DNA of 64,000 nt from Nymphaea colorata (Eukaryota; Streptophyta; Magnoliopsida; Nymphaeales; Nymphaeaceae), in assembly GCF_008831285.2 (NCBI RefSeq), contig NC_045141.1, forward strand, positions 14,432,106 to 14,496,105, read 5' to 3'. Made by a program: the position numbers and the translations under genes. Below are positions 26,311 to 40,900 of the stretch, in pieces; the stretch's first letter is position 1; each line of letters opens with the position of its first letter. A model generated the notes under the pieces. The model saw only the letters and a list, made by a program, of their open reading frames with translations. It did no database searches and was not told the DNA's origin.

Positions 26311-26514
26311 CATTCTTCTCGTTGCATGAAGAATTAAATTAGCATGCAAAGAGGTCACATAACATCAATAACCATAAAGAAAACTCTGTTATCTGAATCA
26401 GATCAGATTTTTTTTTTTTTATCATTCTTCTCGTTGCATGAAGAATTAGCATGTAAAGAGGTCACATAACATCAATAACCATAAAAAAACTCTGTTATCT
26501 GAATCAGATCAGAT
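26311..26514. repeat. Direct tandem duplication, unit about 112 bp
   Basis: The block starting CATTCTTCTCGTTGCATG at 26311 returns at 26423 with a short deletion and a few changes. A poly-T run lies between the copies. Noncoding. Confidence 0.85.
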
Positions 26515-29204
26515 ATATTTATGTAAATCCAAATCTGAATCTGACTAGATGTCATTTCTTAAATCTGAATCTGTTCTTATTTATTAATCAGATATTACAC
26601 ATCCGAATTTTTTCAGAACGGTTCAGTCTGGTATTAGATCCAAATCGGATATATTGACATCCCTAGCTGTCCATGTAAGAGGACTTTGGTTTCTCCAAAC
26701 CACATAAATCCTCTGGTGTTCTTCATTTTCTTTTCAATCTTGTCAGTAAGAGAGGGCCTCGCTCCTAACAGCAATCTAGGACTTGTAGCTTGGTGTCTCA
26801 TGAGAAAACATTAAATATTGGAGATGTTGAATCAATTTGTTTGTAGATTGAATCGATAATTGTTATTAATCATTTTCACAGGTATATGTGCCAACCCACA
26901 GCTCCTCCCATGCTAAAGTGCTTATGTTTGCTAATCAATTTGATCTGTCTAATTTTTATTATTGTTGCAATGTTTCAATGTTCTCTTATTTGAAAACTTT
27001 CATGTTTTTATTCAGATTTTGTTTTAGATAAACATTGTACAATCTAATATCTTTACATTTTCAAAGCGGTTCTTAACATATTGTCGTGTTATTCCAATTC
27101 AGCTGTGTATTTTTATAGTCAGACTTGGCTTCTAGTGCATTCAATTTAAAACCTGATTGAGTTAAAATATAAACTTTTTCACTAATATTTGAATTTGGAT
27201 CTGAACATTTGAATGTCTCATAAATCAAATATAATAAAGAATACATTGATCTGATTAAAATATGATCTTGACATCCTTATGAAGACCAAATCTTGAGTCA
27301 CAAAAATTAAACACACATTAAAAGAGCACTTGGATGATAGCCTAAAACTATAGTTTATGTCTTTAAAATGTTATCACGTCTGGATAACATAAGAACTAGG
27401 TTTTATCAAAACCTGGATTTGACAAAACTTGGATTTCATAAAGGGCCTAAAAAACCTTCCATCTCCCAAGTTTTGTGGGAAAACTGATTTTTGACCTTTT
27501 CCTAAATTCTTGTCTTGTCGTCCAAACTAGTTTTAAAAATTGAGTTTTAACTAAGTTTTTACAAAACCTCGAAAACTAAGTTTTTTGGGGGTGTTATCCA
27601 AATGCCTCAAGTTTTTATTTTTTTGTTCTGATATATTCAAAACCTAATGGCCACTAATGCACAAAATTTTTAATAGTAGAAAAAAACAATTTTCATTAAA
27701 AAAAGTTTATATAATGACGATGACAATGGTATGACAGTGAGTTCATGCGATGATTGTTGGAACTTTCAAGTTCGAAAGCTACAGTCGTCGCCCCATTCAT
27801 GTGTGCTCATTCTCTGGGCTTTAAAAAGGTCCTGAAGCAAGTTCTGTGTTCCCAAAAGTGAGGGGTGCAAGAGGACAATGACCTCTCTTATGAGCGGTTG
27901 AAAAAAGATTCATTCACCCGCAAGAAAATAAGAACGACAATGACATGCATTATGATAGTTATTGCTCACAAAAGCTATTTTCTTGGACATAATCTAGAAT
28001 GATGCTTGACATGACACCTGTGTCATCCATGACTCATCACTTTCATCTGATGCTACATTATTACTGATACCAATGCAGCTCAGGACCCCAAAGACAGGGA
28101 CAATGAAGAGCTTTTAAGTTTCTTTTTTGGTACCTAAATTGAAATAAAATTCTAACGAATTTCCTAAGTAGGGGCCGTTTGGTGGTTGAAAAAATAAAGG
28201 ATTTTTTTTTTCATGCGCCAAATGGTTGGAACTTGAAAGGTTTGAGGAAAATTTTTGAATGGTTTTGGGGCGAAAATGGTACCAATTTCGTATAAGAAAA
28301 AAATATATATTTGAGAATGAAGTCAACTAAGAAAACCAATGGGTCTGTTCACTCCAATTCCAATACAGACTTACTAGGAGATGGCCTCAAATATTACTCA
28401 TTATTGACGTAAGTCGACATAAGGGTTTTTGTGAGTGTGTTGATAGGTAGTCAGTTTTCGTTTCGATTTATCAGAACATAAACTCCTTATGCTGCAAAAC
28501 AAGAGGTACCGATAGGCGATATACAAATTGAAGTATAACGGGGATGCCGTCCCAAGACACCGAAAGCAGACTTGGCATCCTGAGGATCGGCGACTATAAT
28601 TGGCAATAGGATTAAATATTTCTCCTGCTCAATTAAGACAGTTAAATATATGGCTCTTATCATTGAATGCTATAATTTTCTTTGCCATTAGTAATTAAAT
28701 ACGTTGGATCTTATATGCTGAAACAGTATGTAATAACCTTATATGGGGATCACATAAATGTATTCTTTTGGACTATTTTCCTTGTTCATAAAGATTAAAT
28801 TTACTTCACAAGCTCTTGAAGGCATGTGTATCATGTGACTAAGTGCACCGCCAGAAAATTCTCCATAATATGTGATGCTAAATCTGAGCCGTAAATGGGA
28901 TAACTTTAAATGGAAGAGATATCCCAACCAAAATGAATTTATGAGGCATATCACAAGCATTTATATATGGTGATTTTTTGTTGTAAGAATTTTTTTTACT
29001 AAGCATTAAAATAGCTAAAGCAGATATCAAATTTCTCAACCAATATCGCATGACATTTTTGTTACTTAATGTTGCATTTGAAATCATTATCAAGGAAAAA
29101 TGAGGGATGACATCATTAATATTACAAGGCAAACATCAATTTATTGACCACAAGATAGGAATGAACTAAGAAAAAAAGCCCTTTCAAAAAATGATGTCTT
29201 TAAT
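26515..29204. other. AT-rich intergenic DNA
   Basis: No supported gene. A possible MITE lies at about 27320-27612. A GGGGCCGTTTGGTGG word at 28171-28185 looks like one end of another DNA element whose partner end I could not place. Confidence 0.5.
27320..27612. mobile_element. MITE-like element with imperfect terminal inverted repeats
   Basis: The left end GAGCACTTGGATGATAGCC and, on the other strand, the right end GAGGCATTTGGATAACACC are similar. The inside is rich in AAAACCTGGATTT / AAGTTTT words that pair with each other. The boundaries are approximate. Confidence 0.4.
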
Positions 29205-29390
29205 TAGGATGTTCAACAAATCGAGTCAAGTCGAGCTCGATTCGAACTTGCTCGATTAAACTTGATTTGAACTCGACTCGTAAACTAAACAAGTCAAGTT
29301 CGAGCTTAATTGATGACCCGAGTTTGTAAATGAGTCGAGTTCGAGTTGGATTAATTCGATTCGATTAAACTTGATCAGATTTGTTTAACA
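29205..29390. mobile_element. hAT-like miniature element, family A (truncated)
   Basis: Starts TAGGATGTTCAACAAATCGAG and continues with GAGCTCGA-type words. It lacks a clear right end. Same family as 31265-31611, 32643-33139, 49417-49739 and 53143-53497. Confidence 0.5.
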
Positions 29391-30439
29391 CTATACTTAT
29401 TTTTGTAATTTCAAAAGCTTAAAATGGCTTAAATAAAAATGTAAAGATTTTAAGCATTCATATATATTAAGAGACATGAGCTTAAACAAGTACCTATATC
29501 TGCACAAAAGTTTTTTTTCTCTCTCTCTTGCTCAGTATTAGAACTTTTCCATATCGAACTGCGGTACAGATTGAACCGTAAAATGTATACGTCTCCCACC
29601 ACAAGAAGGCTTCTCCATCTCAGAAATAAAGAAATACGCTAGGAACGAATATGAGTGTAAGTTTTGTTGAATAAATAACACAAAGAAAAAAGTAAAACTT
29701 CACTTTTCTCATATCAGAATTTGGGGATATCTCGCTTCAGTTTGATATTGTACTAATTTTTTTAATCGATTCTTCTATTTTATCATCTTTTATTTTTTTC
29801 TAAAACGTTTTTCTTTATTTCTATTTTTTTATTTTTTTTTTAAAATTAAAAAATATCTTACAAATCAATATGATTCACAAACAATTTTGATTCCGGATTT
29901 GCTGAATCTTTTGGCTTTTCACTTCAATTTGAAAACCAATTTTAAATTTTTAATAACATTGAATTTCGAATATGGTGTAATTATCTCGTGTAATTTTCTC
30001 AATCTTAGTGTACTTTTCTTTTTCTTTTTTCTTTTTTCTTTTTCACATTTAAACAACCATCCAATGACAGTTTTGTCGCTTGCCCCAAATTAGTGCTAAC
30101 AAAGTCGATTCTTGAACCGAATCGATGAGTCTACCCATTCAACAAATCGATTGTGAATAAGAAAAAAATGTTTCACACTGTACTTTAAAAAAAAAACTTG
30201 AAAAGTATACAGAATTAATTAAAAATAAAAAAAATCTTAAAAAGTATTAAACAATTAACACTTGTACTCTTGAATTAGCCACTAAGTGCCACATATTCAA
30301 TTCCAATAGGCTGATTCTTTCCAAGTGTATGGAGAGGATACTGATGCGCCCTCTTTTTTCTGATTTCCATATACATATATATGTATGTATGTATATAATT
30401 AAAAAAAAAATGCCAATATGTTAGAAATAAAATGCATGT
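29391..30439. other. AT-rich intergenic DNA
   Basis: I see nothing supportable here beyond homopolymer-rich AT sequence. Confidence 0.5.
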
Positions 30440-30640
30440 CTTCGTGAGGTTTGATGCAATGACTTGGGTGGTAGGGAACAAGTCACTGGTTCGAATTCCA
30501 TTGACATCGACCCCTTATACCAATAGATGTAATCAGCAAATGAGTTAACGTGCATGGGAGCTTTAGACCAGGTATGAGATCAACCTGGTTGGAGGAGGTC
30601 AGGGATATCAATATATTCGATTTGTATAAGATACATAATC
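30440..30640 (+). mobile_element. tRNA-derived SINE-like sequence
   Basis: The segment has a TGACTTGGGTGG word resembling a polymerase III A box at 30460-30471. About 20 bases on there is a GGTTCGAATTCC word resembling a B box (30488-30499), which contains one extra base. This pair suggests a SINE. Similar B-box-like text recurs near 33935. Confidence 0.4.
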
Positions 30641-31093
30641 TAACTGTTCTAAAAAAATTGCACATGAAAAAAAAAATTGATATCTGATTAAGAAATCAGA
30701 TTAGATCCAGATTTTAAAAATAACATTAAAGACAAAAAAAAAAAAACAACACTCATAATTTATCTACATTTTTCAGCAAAATGTAAGAGGATAATTTTTC
30801 CAAGTTACGGACATGAAAAGCAAGCTAGGGATATATATTCCCTAATAATAATGGAGAATCAAGCACGTGAACGTAGGCATATTCCAGCTCAACCTTAAAG
30901 GTGCGCCGTTTGCGTGTGGGCTGATGAGACTGGGGACAAGAAGTCGTGGTGCAATTATTTGTTTATGTATCTTTTAACTTCCTCGTTCTTCTCTTCTTTC
31001 CCATATGAAATGACAAAAAGTCCCTTAGCTAACCAGCATGGGCAGAGGAACGGAATTTCTCCACGTAGCTCACTCGCTGTGATGCTCACCTCA

Positions 31094-31234
31094 AATGAAT
31101 TTCACCTAAGATAGGTCAGGTCACTTTTCTTGTGACATATGCATATAAATGATTTTTGGCGTTAATGAATTTCACCTAAGTTAGGGTCAGGTCACTTTTC
31201 TTGTGACATATGCATATAAATCATTTTCCATATA
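31094..31234. repeat. 70-bp direct tandem duplication
   Basis: The block AATGAATTTCACCTAAG at 31094 recurs at 31164, and the shared text runs on through GTGACATATGCATATAAAT. Only a few differences separate the copies. Noncoding. Confidence 0.9.
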
Positions 31235-31264
31235 ATGATAGCAAACCTCGCATAAGATAATGGT

Positions 31265-31611
31265 ATACAGCGATGTACGAGTCGAGCCAACTCAAACTCG
31301 CTCGAGCTTGAGTTATAAACGAGTAGAGTTCTAGTTACAAGAGATCGGCTCGTTTGAACTCAACTTCTCGCTCATACCTTGTTAAAATTTTAGGGTGTTT
31401 CGGTATTTTTGACGAATTTAACACATTTTTTATGGTTTTTATTTTCATTTAATGAAAAAAAAATATGAACCAAGTCAAACAAGCTTAAGTGAGTTGTGCT
31501 GGAGCCCATACTCAGTTTACTAAGTCAAACTTGATCGAGCAATATGTGACTTGACCCGAGCTTGAGCTGGCTGAGCGCCAAGCTCGGCCTGTTTGTAGTA
31601 TATCCATGTAT
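31265..31611. mobile_element. hAT-like miniature element, family A
   Basis: Arms of alternating GAGTCGAGCC / GAGCTTGAG words surround an AT-rich core. The left end TACAGCGATGTACGAG resembles the TAGGGATGTACAACGAG end of the copy at 49417-49739. The right boundary is approximate. Confidence 0.55.
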
Positions 31612-32642
31612 CCAAAACACATGTGACATCTCTACATAAATTGATTATTTATAAATTAGTGCATATTCATAAGATGTTCATACAGTGTTTCATAAATCTA
31701 CCTTAATTTTAGTTGTTATTGTTGCCCAACAGCCTTAGTATGGTTCTATATATTGCACATTGCGCTTCATGAGCCGATAGACTGATACAGTCAGACCGAT
31801 ATGACCTATGAATCGGCAGATTCGGCCTCATGTAGGCTGGCATTCAAATAAAATTAACAATAGTTGGTATTTATTGTTCTGCCTTTTACCTAAAAAGTTA
31901 TTTCAAGGCACCATATTGAATTGGACCGGCTCATATCAGCCTGGTTTAATATATATATATATATATAAGATCGAAGATACATTCGAAACAAACTGCCATA
32001 TTTGATGTTGGTAAATAATAAGTTCAGTATTTAAGCATATTTATTGTAGATTTCCATAAATTTGGGAATGTCAGGCAGACGCCATTACATGGTTTCGTTT
32101 AGTGGGGCCTTCATTTTCAGGCGGTGAATTATTTATCTCTGGTTCACGCTCACCTAGAAGGTTCCTTTTACAAATTTCAAAATAACGTCCTAACTTAAAC
32201 CGGGCCTTACCTTCCCCTTTTGTCGCCGGGAGGGTGACTTTGTTGCAAGGTGAAGCATAGGTACAAAATTTTAAAAGGCATCAATATGTAAATGAAAAAA
32301 ACTACGCAAAAATATCAATATAAAATTTGGGTTCAGTGTGAGTATTTTGTTGAATTACGTATCTATCTATTTACCTATATATATATATAAAAAAAGAAAG
32401 AGAGAGAGGAGCAAAAATTCTCTAACTACTTTCTTTGGTACCAAAAGGAAAAAAGAATTACATGCGTTCCTACCCTTTTCTGGATCAAAAGAATTAGAGT
32501 TCATAAATTGAAAAATGTCAAGAGTTCAATCTTTAATAGTATGCTGTTATTGACATTAATAAGGGTTTGCCTCAACCCGCCATGCTCATAATGGAATTGA
32601 AAGAGTATGCCAAACTTGAAAGAGTTGTCAATTGCGTTTTAA
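31612..32642. other. AT-rich intergenic DNA
   Basis: No gene is seen. Short TA runs occur near 31950 and 32380. Confidence 0.5.
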
Positions 32643-33139
32643 TAGGGGTGAATAACAAGTTTGGACTAGTTAAAGCTCGGCTTGTGAATGAGTTTGAGTT
32701 GAGTCATTTGCTTAATGATTCGAGCTCGAGTTCATGAGTTAGCTCGTTCAAATAATCGATTTGAGTTCGAGTTCAACACGTAACGGCCGAGTCGAACTCG
32801 AACCTTAATCGAATTTGTCGACCCTTAATCAAGACAATATATTCAAACGAGTTTACGAGTTTGTTGAGCCTTAATCGAGTTGAGCTCGAGCTCAACACAT
32901 AACGATAAATATCAAATCTATTCAAACGAGTTTGTCAAGCCTTAATCAAGTTCGAGCTCAACATGTAACGATGAATTCAATTCTATTCAAACGAGTTTGT
33001 CTAGCCTTAATTGAGTTAAGCTCGAGCTCAACATGTAACTGTCGAGTCAAGCTTGAGCTGCTTCCGTCGAACTATTCTCGAGCTCGAAGCGAGCTCAAGC
33101 TGATTGAACTTGGGCTTGACTCGGCTCGTGTTTACCCTA
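32643..33139. mobile_element. hAT-like miniature element, family A (largest copy)
   Basis: The ends TAGGGGTGAATAACAAG and GTGTTTACCCTA are inverted relatives. The flanks cgttttaa (32635-32642) and gattttaa (33140-33147) share six bases, a possible worn 8-bp duplication. The inside repeats a TTCAAACGAGTTTGT...GAGCTCAACA motif about three times, which accounts for its length. Confidence 0.6.
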
Positions 33140-34580
33140 GATTTTAAGTTGACATTTACGTTGGTCCGTCACCTTCACCATTTGGATGCATGGGTGAGAG
33201 ACTTTGAGGAAAGTTTGTATGAATGAATTGCATAAACGAATAAAATACTTATAAAAGCAACTTAGAGTCAAATTCCAAGTCATTTTCAGGAAGCCCCACT
33301 CTTTGATAATATGTACACTGTTGTGACCCATTAGAAGACAACTTTCGGAGATTGCATGACACCAAAATTAATTTGGCAATATATTGGAGGACATCAATCC
33401 ATAAAAAATATACAGTGAATTAATAGTATTTCGTGTTAAAAGAAACGGATTGAAAATCACGATAAGGTACTTAAATATGGTAACAAAGATAAGGCGATTG
33501 GACATATTCAAAGAACACCAATCTTCTTGTTACATATATGAAAATCGAAATCTGCCGGATACTGAATATTGTATGATAACTCAATATTTAAAAAGTTGTG
33601 ATTAAATGTGACATAAAATACGGCCAAAAAACACCATAAATTCTTGCTAAGGCTTTCATTGCATGGTGTTTTTAACGACAATTTTCAAAATTTTGTCTAA
33701 TATCACTATGTCGGTGTATATATATATATATATCACAAAAAAGCACTATACTTATAAAGTTGTAACACAATTATTAAAAATGAATATCGACCCTACCCAC
33801 TGGTGCAAGATATATCAAACAAAGTTTTTAAAGGTTTTCTAAGGCTTGTTTTATTTTTTAACTAAAATCATAAGGGGGCTGATCGAGCTTGAGGCTTGTG
33901 AAAAAAATCAAGTTTCTAATTCGAATCCCATAGATGTCATGGCTTTGCATCTAGGAGAGAAAATGTGGATTTATTTTTAAACCGCAAGTGGTTAACCTCC
34001 GATTCACCTGAAAAGTTTAACCTTTTCATAAAATATTCAACGTTCTCTCAGATTTCGTCGGCTTTCCGACACTCCGTAGAGAAAGAAAAGCTCTTTTTTC
34101 TTCATTGAATAACAAGTTTGAATAAGTTTGCAACACAGCGTCTGCTTTATGTGATTTTTAAAACTAATCCCTATCTTTTCCACTCCACCGTTCCTCCAAA
34201 TTAGTTGATTCAAAACATTATAATAAGTTTCAATGGAAGGGAAGGCCGGCAGAAAATTTATTTTTATAACTTTGTAAAATTTTAATCTATCATATATAAA
34301 TATTTTGACAAATATTCTATAGTAATCGTGGTTAACAGTATTGAAACCCTCTTGTGTTAAAAAAAAAAAACCATTTTCTAAAGGCAGAATTTAAAAAAAG
34401 ACAATTCAGAAAAAGTAAAAAATACTTCACCCATTTTTGAAGCCCCGTAGGAGTGTCATCTTGTTAACTTGTTCTGTCAAGTCCGTTAAACCTGTTGTTA
34501 ACAACTGCGACAGCGTTGGAAAAATTGCTAAAAAGAGAAGGTACCTTTTTGAAATATGATCCAGAGAAGAGGGGCATTTT
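33140..34580. other. AT-rich intergenic DNA upstream of SPS
   Basis: No gene is seen. At about 33880-34030 there is a weak SINE-like segment with a TTCGAATCCC word. The SPS promoter must lie in the last part. Confidence 0.45.
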
Positions 34581-34874
34581 GGAAAAGATGAAGCATTAAC
34601 TAAAGGGCGTGGATGGCATTTCCGAGATTACGGAGGAGGGACAGCGATCGCGAGCGAAGCGAGAGGGCCCGCATTTCTAGAAGTCCCGCAACTCTTGTCA
34701 CCCTCTTCCTCTCTCTTTGCAAAACGCTTCCCTCCCTATCTTCGCTCCTTCCAGAACGAGACAGAGTGGAGGACGAAGCTCTGCTGCGACTCCATTGCTG
34801 CAAAGTGTTCTTCGACTATCCTTTTCGTCATCATTGAGTCTGCAGAGCGTGGAGGATTCTCTCTCTATCCCTCT

Positions 34875-34880
<6 letters not shown>

Positions 34881-34914
<34 letters not shown>

Positions 34915-34928
34915 GTGTGTGTGTGTGT
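34881..34928 (+). repeat. (CT)15 and TG microsatellites in the SPS leader
   Basis: CT repeats at 34881-34910 and TG repeats at about 34914-34928 lie within 100 bases upstream of the SPS start codon. Pyrimidine-rich CT tracts are common in plant 5' UTRs. Confidence 0.95.
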
Positions 34929-34970
34929 CTGTGTGCGGGGAGTTGAGGGTGGTGGAGGGAATTGGCTGGG

Positions 34971-37900
34971 ATGGCGGGGAACGACTGGGTGAATAGCTAC
35001 CTGGAGGCTATCCTGGACGTGGAGCCAGGGTTCGGCGGGGGCGCCAAGTCGTCGTTGCTGCTCAGGGAGAGAGGCAGGTTCAGTCCCACCCGCTACTTCG
35101 TGGAGGAGGTCATCACCGGGTTCGACGAGACCGATCTCTACCGATCATGGGTTCGGGTGAGTTTCGATCGACGGGCTTTTGTTTGAGGTTGGGAGGCCCG
35201 TGCACTGATTTAAGTCGAAATGACGATTTTTTTGGTCGTTTGTTCTCGTGTTCTGGGTATTATCTGATATATTTTTTTTTTAGGATTTTTTTAAAGTTGG
35301 ATAAGTTGAACTCAATGGTTAAACTGTGTTGCAAGATTGAGTTTTGCACTTCCGAAGTGAAGTCCTTTGGTAGGGGATTGTGTTTGGATCTGATTTAGAA
35401 TAACTGGTTGTCCTGCTGTTGTAGAATGGCTTATCTGCGGGGATCGAGGAAGGCGTTTCTTGTTAAATACCGCCTCTACTCTTTCGTTTTTTTGGTTTCT
35501 ATTTGAGATGAATCATGCCTCCTTTATTATTTCGTTTCCGGATTTTTACTAGGAATTATTTATCTTATGAAATGAAAACGTTGTCATTGGACTATTTTTT
35601 TCGTCTACTGATAATTGGACATCATACTTTTATGGTAGTAGTTCATGACTTTTTTGGGTTTAGTTTGATTGATCTTTCTTTTTGGTGAGTTTCTTCTCTT
35701 CTGAAATCCTTTGCATGTATTTACGCGTTTATTATCAGTATTTGGTTGATAAATCTTATTGGTTTTGCTTAATTATTGAAGAATTTGGGCCCTTCAAGGT
35801 GGACTTCATCGTTGGGATTTTTGAAGTATTGTCCTTAGCAAGTTTTTCTTATGCTGGTTTATGCAGGCAGCTGCAACAAGGAGTCCTCAAGAAAGGAACA
35901 CGAGGCTAGAGAATATGTGTTGGAGAATATGGAACTTGGCAAGGAAGAAGAAGCAGGTTAAGTTGTTGCGCCTTTGTCTCCATCTTTATGTTGATCTCTG
36001 TTATAACGGTGTTATTTTTCTGCTTCAAAGGCAATGCTGAAATGACGTTTTAATCACAATTGGTTTGGTGTATTTTGGTTCAAAAATGCCGCTTGAGATT
36101 GATGGTTGGTGCCTTCATGGTATTGTTAGCGGAGTTCGTGTTCTTCTTATTCTTCTATTGGATTTTATCACTAGTAATGGGGTATTTATTCTTATTTATC
36201 TACAGGGGACTTCCGAAGATCTTATTTTTGACTTTTAGCTTTTAAGTTATTATTTTTTTTCCTGGACTTTGAACTTCTTTTGTAGATGCACTTGGCACTT
36301 TCTTCTTGAAATGTCGAGTTTGTTTGGCTGTTTCCGTCACATCTTACTGAGAATCTGAAGGATTTGTAGAATCTCCAGGAATCTCACGTCATGTAATGAG
36401 GTCAAAATGATTTACTTTTCTAATTTCCAAGTCCCATGTACTGAGGTCAATGGATGTTAAGTTCATGATATATAACTTTCCTGCCATAGCCAGCTTATGA
36501 ATTTGCTGCCGATAGGTTTTCACGTTTCACTTCAGAATTGGTGTTCCAACTTCCATATGTGGCCACAAACTGTTTGGTTGCTTGATCAACTAAGTTAAAG
36601 GAGATCCTTCTTTGAGGGGTTATTGAAGCTGCTATGTTTTGTATTCATTACCATTAGCTGCCCTTGTTTATTATTTCTTTCACAGAGTACTTTTGAAGTG
36701 CCTGGACCTATTGAATCAAAAGAATGAAGTTGGAAAACCTAACATGGATAGCCTTTTTATGTCATTTTGAATAAGTCAGATCGAGAGCGAGGAATCTCAG
36801 CGTACGGCTAGACGCCGTCTTGAGCGTGAAAGAGGGCGTCGAGAAGCGATTGCTGATATGTCAGAAGATCTGTCAGAAGGAGAGAAAGGTGATGTAGTAA
36901 GTGATATTTCAAGCCATAGTGATGCAAAGAAAAGCAGGATTCCTCGCATCAGTTCTACAGATATCATTGAAACTTTGGCCAGTCAGCTCAGTGAAAAAAA
37001 ATTTTACATTGTTCTGATAAGGCATGTACTTCAAGTTTTGGACTTACATTCTGCATACAGCATATATAATGTCCTCTTTGCACAGAGTGAATCATTGTAC
37101 AAATCATTCTCAAGCATGCTGATTCATCTGTCGAGATACCATGGTTTTAGAAGATGAGGAAAAATATCTTCCTATCATGGATGTCTTAATCTAATTTCTT
37201 CCTTTTGTGTTCTTTGGTGTAGTGCAATTTGACATCATTCCAATATTGGTTTTTTGTTATGGTCACTCTCATACTAATGAAAATGTTGGAGAACATTGAA
37301 CAGAAAAATCCTACTCCAATACATTTTACACCCAATTGGCATTGTTGGTTAGGACTTAGGAACAGGATGTCCAGGCACTCTGGAGTACAAGTTTGATTAT
37401 CTATGTATTTCCTGAACAAGAAAATCTTAATTTGACAAGTTTGTGTTATTAAAGACCTAAGCATTTCTTAATGCAGTTCCTTTATTCCATGCGAGCAACA
37501 TATTTATGAAATTGTTTGTCACTAATGTCTGTTAATAAGCTTTACATAACTTTTTTTTTTGTTCTGTATCTACATGAAAAGCAAGCTTGCTTTATTGCAA
37601 TCTGGTAAAATTATGTGTAGTTAAACTGTTTAGATTCATTATCAGTTCTAGGTCATCACTAGAGAATTAGACAGCTAAGGTAACTACAATATCTGACCAG
37701 TGATTTGATAAAGGAGTCGACAACTTCAGGGTTTTGAAGAACATTTGGAGAGCTTGTCTGCAGAACTTCAGATAAATGTATACAAACTTTTACAGTCTTT
37801 AATTGCCTGGTGTATAGATGCCCTTTGTGGATTATAACATATGATTGCATATAGATAGACATATAGGTCTAATGCATGCAAATAGGCATATAAGTTATAA

Positions 37901-40900
37901 TCATGCATTAAAATATGTGTCGCATACATGCACATGAGACCTGGAGGACACAATAAATTTGTGGGAGAAATAAGCAGCAGTTTTAAGTTTCAACTTTTAT
38001 GAGGAGAATTAGGGAAACATGACAAATGCAAATAAGAATAGACAAAGAAAGAAAATGACAATCACATGTCTCAAGAAAGAAAATAACAATCATATCTCAA
38101 ACTTGCAAGCAGAAAATGCTGAAGGATAAAGAATGCATTGTACATGTACTTCAGAAGAAGTGGGGCGTAAGGTTCAATGATGGAATAGTAACTCTGTAAG
38201 ATATAAGTCTAGAAAGCAAAGACCACTGTCATTAGTTTGCATTGTTTCAATTCATCTTTCAATTATCATTAGAAATATACTTTTATGAAATTACTGCAAC
38301 AGTGTGAGATTGATATATCCTTCTATTGTAAGACTAATTCATATGGGTTTATTTTTTCCGGAATTGATGAATAAGGAGCCTTCACTATTGAACTGGTCTG
38401 TTTGTCAACAAGTGAGTCTATCACTTAAAGGAACAGTCACTTTGTTCCATAAGGTCCTACACCAAACAAATTGAAGGCCAAAAGGACAAAAGTCGAGATC
38501 TAATTCAACATTTTAATTGCAAAAGTTGGACACATGTAGATGAATATGAAGATTAGAACTGAATCAACTGATATATATATATTTTTGTTCCTGGAGACAT
38601 CTTATCTCCTGGTCAAAGTTGAAAATTTAGAATTATGTACCATTTCAACCATCAAACTAGTAAATTCTGAATAAGAATCCAGTAATTTGTAAGGGGGCTG
38701 AAAGTAATGTGTGGAGGCTTGTGGTTAAAGGTTTTGACACTATTGAACAAAATTTATATTTCAGATTAGTGTCTTTAACTATATTGTAGCTACTTTGCAG
38801 TTTGTACACATGGTGGGCAAACTCTCTAGATGCGATAAAGATGCAATATTCTTTTTATATATATTTTTCTTTCCACTCTGATGATTTAAAATGCATGTAT
38901 TATGCATGTAAATATAAAATTATAAATATATGTGTCAATAAATTGTTATTTGTATGTGGGAAAATTTGAAACACATACTGCAATTGAGGTGCACATATTA
39001 GCAGCTTTATTTTGTATAATTGTTAGCCAAAAAATTTCAGTTTCTATTTCTTTTCTGCAGCATTCATGGTCTTATACGTGGTGAAAATATGGAGCTTGGT
39101 CGTGATTCAGATACTGGTGGACAGGTGTTTAGTGATTGTCATGGACTTTTAGCTTTGAAGATAATTGCATTGGAAAGATTTTTATTTTCTTTTTTAGATG
39201 CTGCAGAATTTTGCTAAGCAACATTTTATATATTATCCTTAGGTCAAGTATGTTGTTGAACTAGCAAGGGCCTTGGGCATGATGCCAGGCGTCTATCGTG
39301 TGGATCTGCTAACTAGGCAGATATTGGCACCTGATGTACACTGGAGCTATGGAGAGCCTATTGAGATGCTGACCCCTGGAAAGTCTGACAGTATGATGCA
39401 TGAAGCAGGGGAGAGCAGTGGTGCTTACATTGTTCGTATACCTTTTGGCCCGAAAGATAAATATGTAGCCAAGGAACTACTTTGGCCTCATATTCAAGAA
39501 TTTGTTGATGGTGCTCTCAGTCACATAACACATATGTCTAAAGTTCTTGGAGAGCAGATTGGAGGTGGTCAGCCTGTTTGGCCTGTGGCTATTCATGGAC
39601 ATTATGCTGATGCAGGGAACTCTGCTGCTCTTTTATCTGGGGCACTGAATGTCCCAATGCTTTTTACGGGCCATTCCCTTGGCAGAGACAAGTTGGAGCA
39701 ACTTTTAAAGCAAGGACGACAGTCTAGGGAAGAAATATATGCCACGTACAAAATAATGCGCAGGATAGAGGCTGAGGAGCTATGTCTGGATTCTTCTGAA
39801 ATAGTCATCACCAGCACTAGACAGGAAATAGAAGAGCAGTGGCGTTTATATGATGGTTTTGATCCGATGCTTGAACGTAAATTAAGAGCTAGAATTAAGC
39901 GTGGCAAGAGTTGTCATGGTCGGTTTATGCCTCGCATGGTTGTAAGTAAATATTTTTGGTAACCTTAATGTTATGAAATTTGATTGCATGTTGACACTTA
40001 TAGATGTTCAGAAACTATAGTGCTTCAATTCAATAAATATTTGTCCCTTTGATATTTTATTTATCCATTTTATCTCTAAATACATATCATCTAACTGAGC
40101 GGTATGTCTTACTGTTCACTTTGCAGGTAATTCCACCAGGTATGGAGTTTGGTCATATTGCTTCACATGATGCTGATGGTGATGGAGAAGCAGAAGGGAA
40201 TGAAGACAATCCTTCTCCTGACCCACCTATTTGGTTTGAGGTCTTAAAAAGTTTACCTTCTTATTTCTTGTGATCTTTTTGTGTACGTTGTATTACGTTT
40301 TGAGATTATTCTTTAATAGCTGAAAGATGGAAACACTGTCCTTATTTTTTGTTGATTTTTTTTTTAAACATATCACAGTATGTTGTGTTTCCTGTGTGTT
40401 TTTTCAATGCATGACAGATAATGCGTTTCTTTTCAAATCCCCGAAAGCCAATGATTCTTGCACTTGCCCGCCCAGACCCCAAGAAGAACATTACGACTTT
40501 AGTCAAAGCATTTGGAGAGTGTCGGCCTCTGAGAGAGCTTGCTAATCTTGTATGTTTTTAGTGCTTTTATTTGCATTATTATCTTATCGAATTGACAACT
40601 TCAACTCTTTACAACGTTCCCATTTTCCTATGGTGGCTTGCTGTTACGTAGGTTTACCAGGAACCAATAAAAATTCTTGATCTAATTTATCCTATCTGTG
40701 TGGATTCAGACCTTGGTGATGGGGAATCGTGAATGTATCGATGAGATGCCTAGCACAAATGCATCTGTGCTCATCTCAATCCTCAAATTAATAGACAAGT
40801 ATGACCTGTATGGTCAGGTTGCTTATCCAAAGCACCATAAGCAGTCTGAAGTTCCTGATATTTATCGTCTGGCAGCAAAGACAAAGGTATTAATTCGTGA

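Noticed and set aside
34613-34837. Upstream open frame in the SPS leader
   Set aside because: ATG 34613 may lie in the leader, but the transcription start is unknown, and the other upstream frames begin at non-ATG codons.
39602-39907. 101-codon minus-strand open frame
   Set aside because: It is the shadow of SPS exon 5, whose plus-strand protein is strongly conserved.
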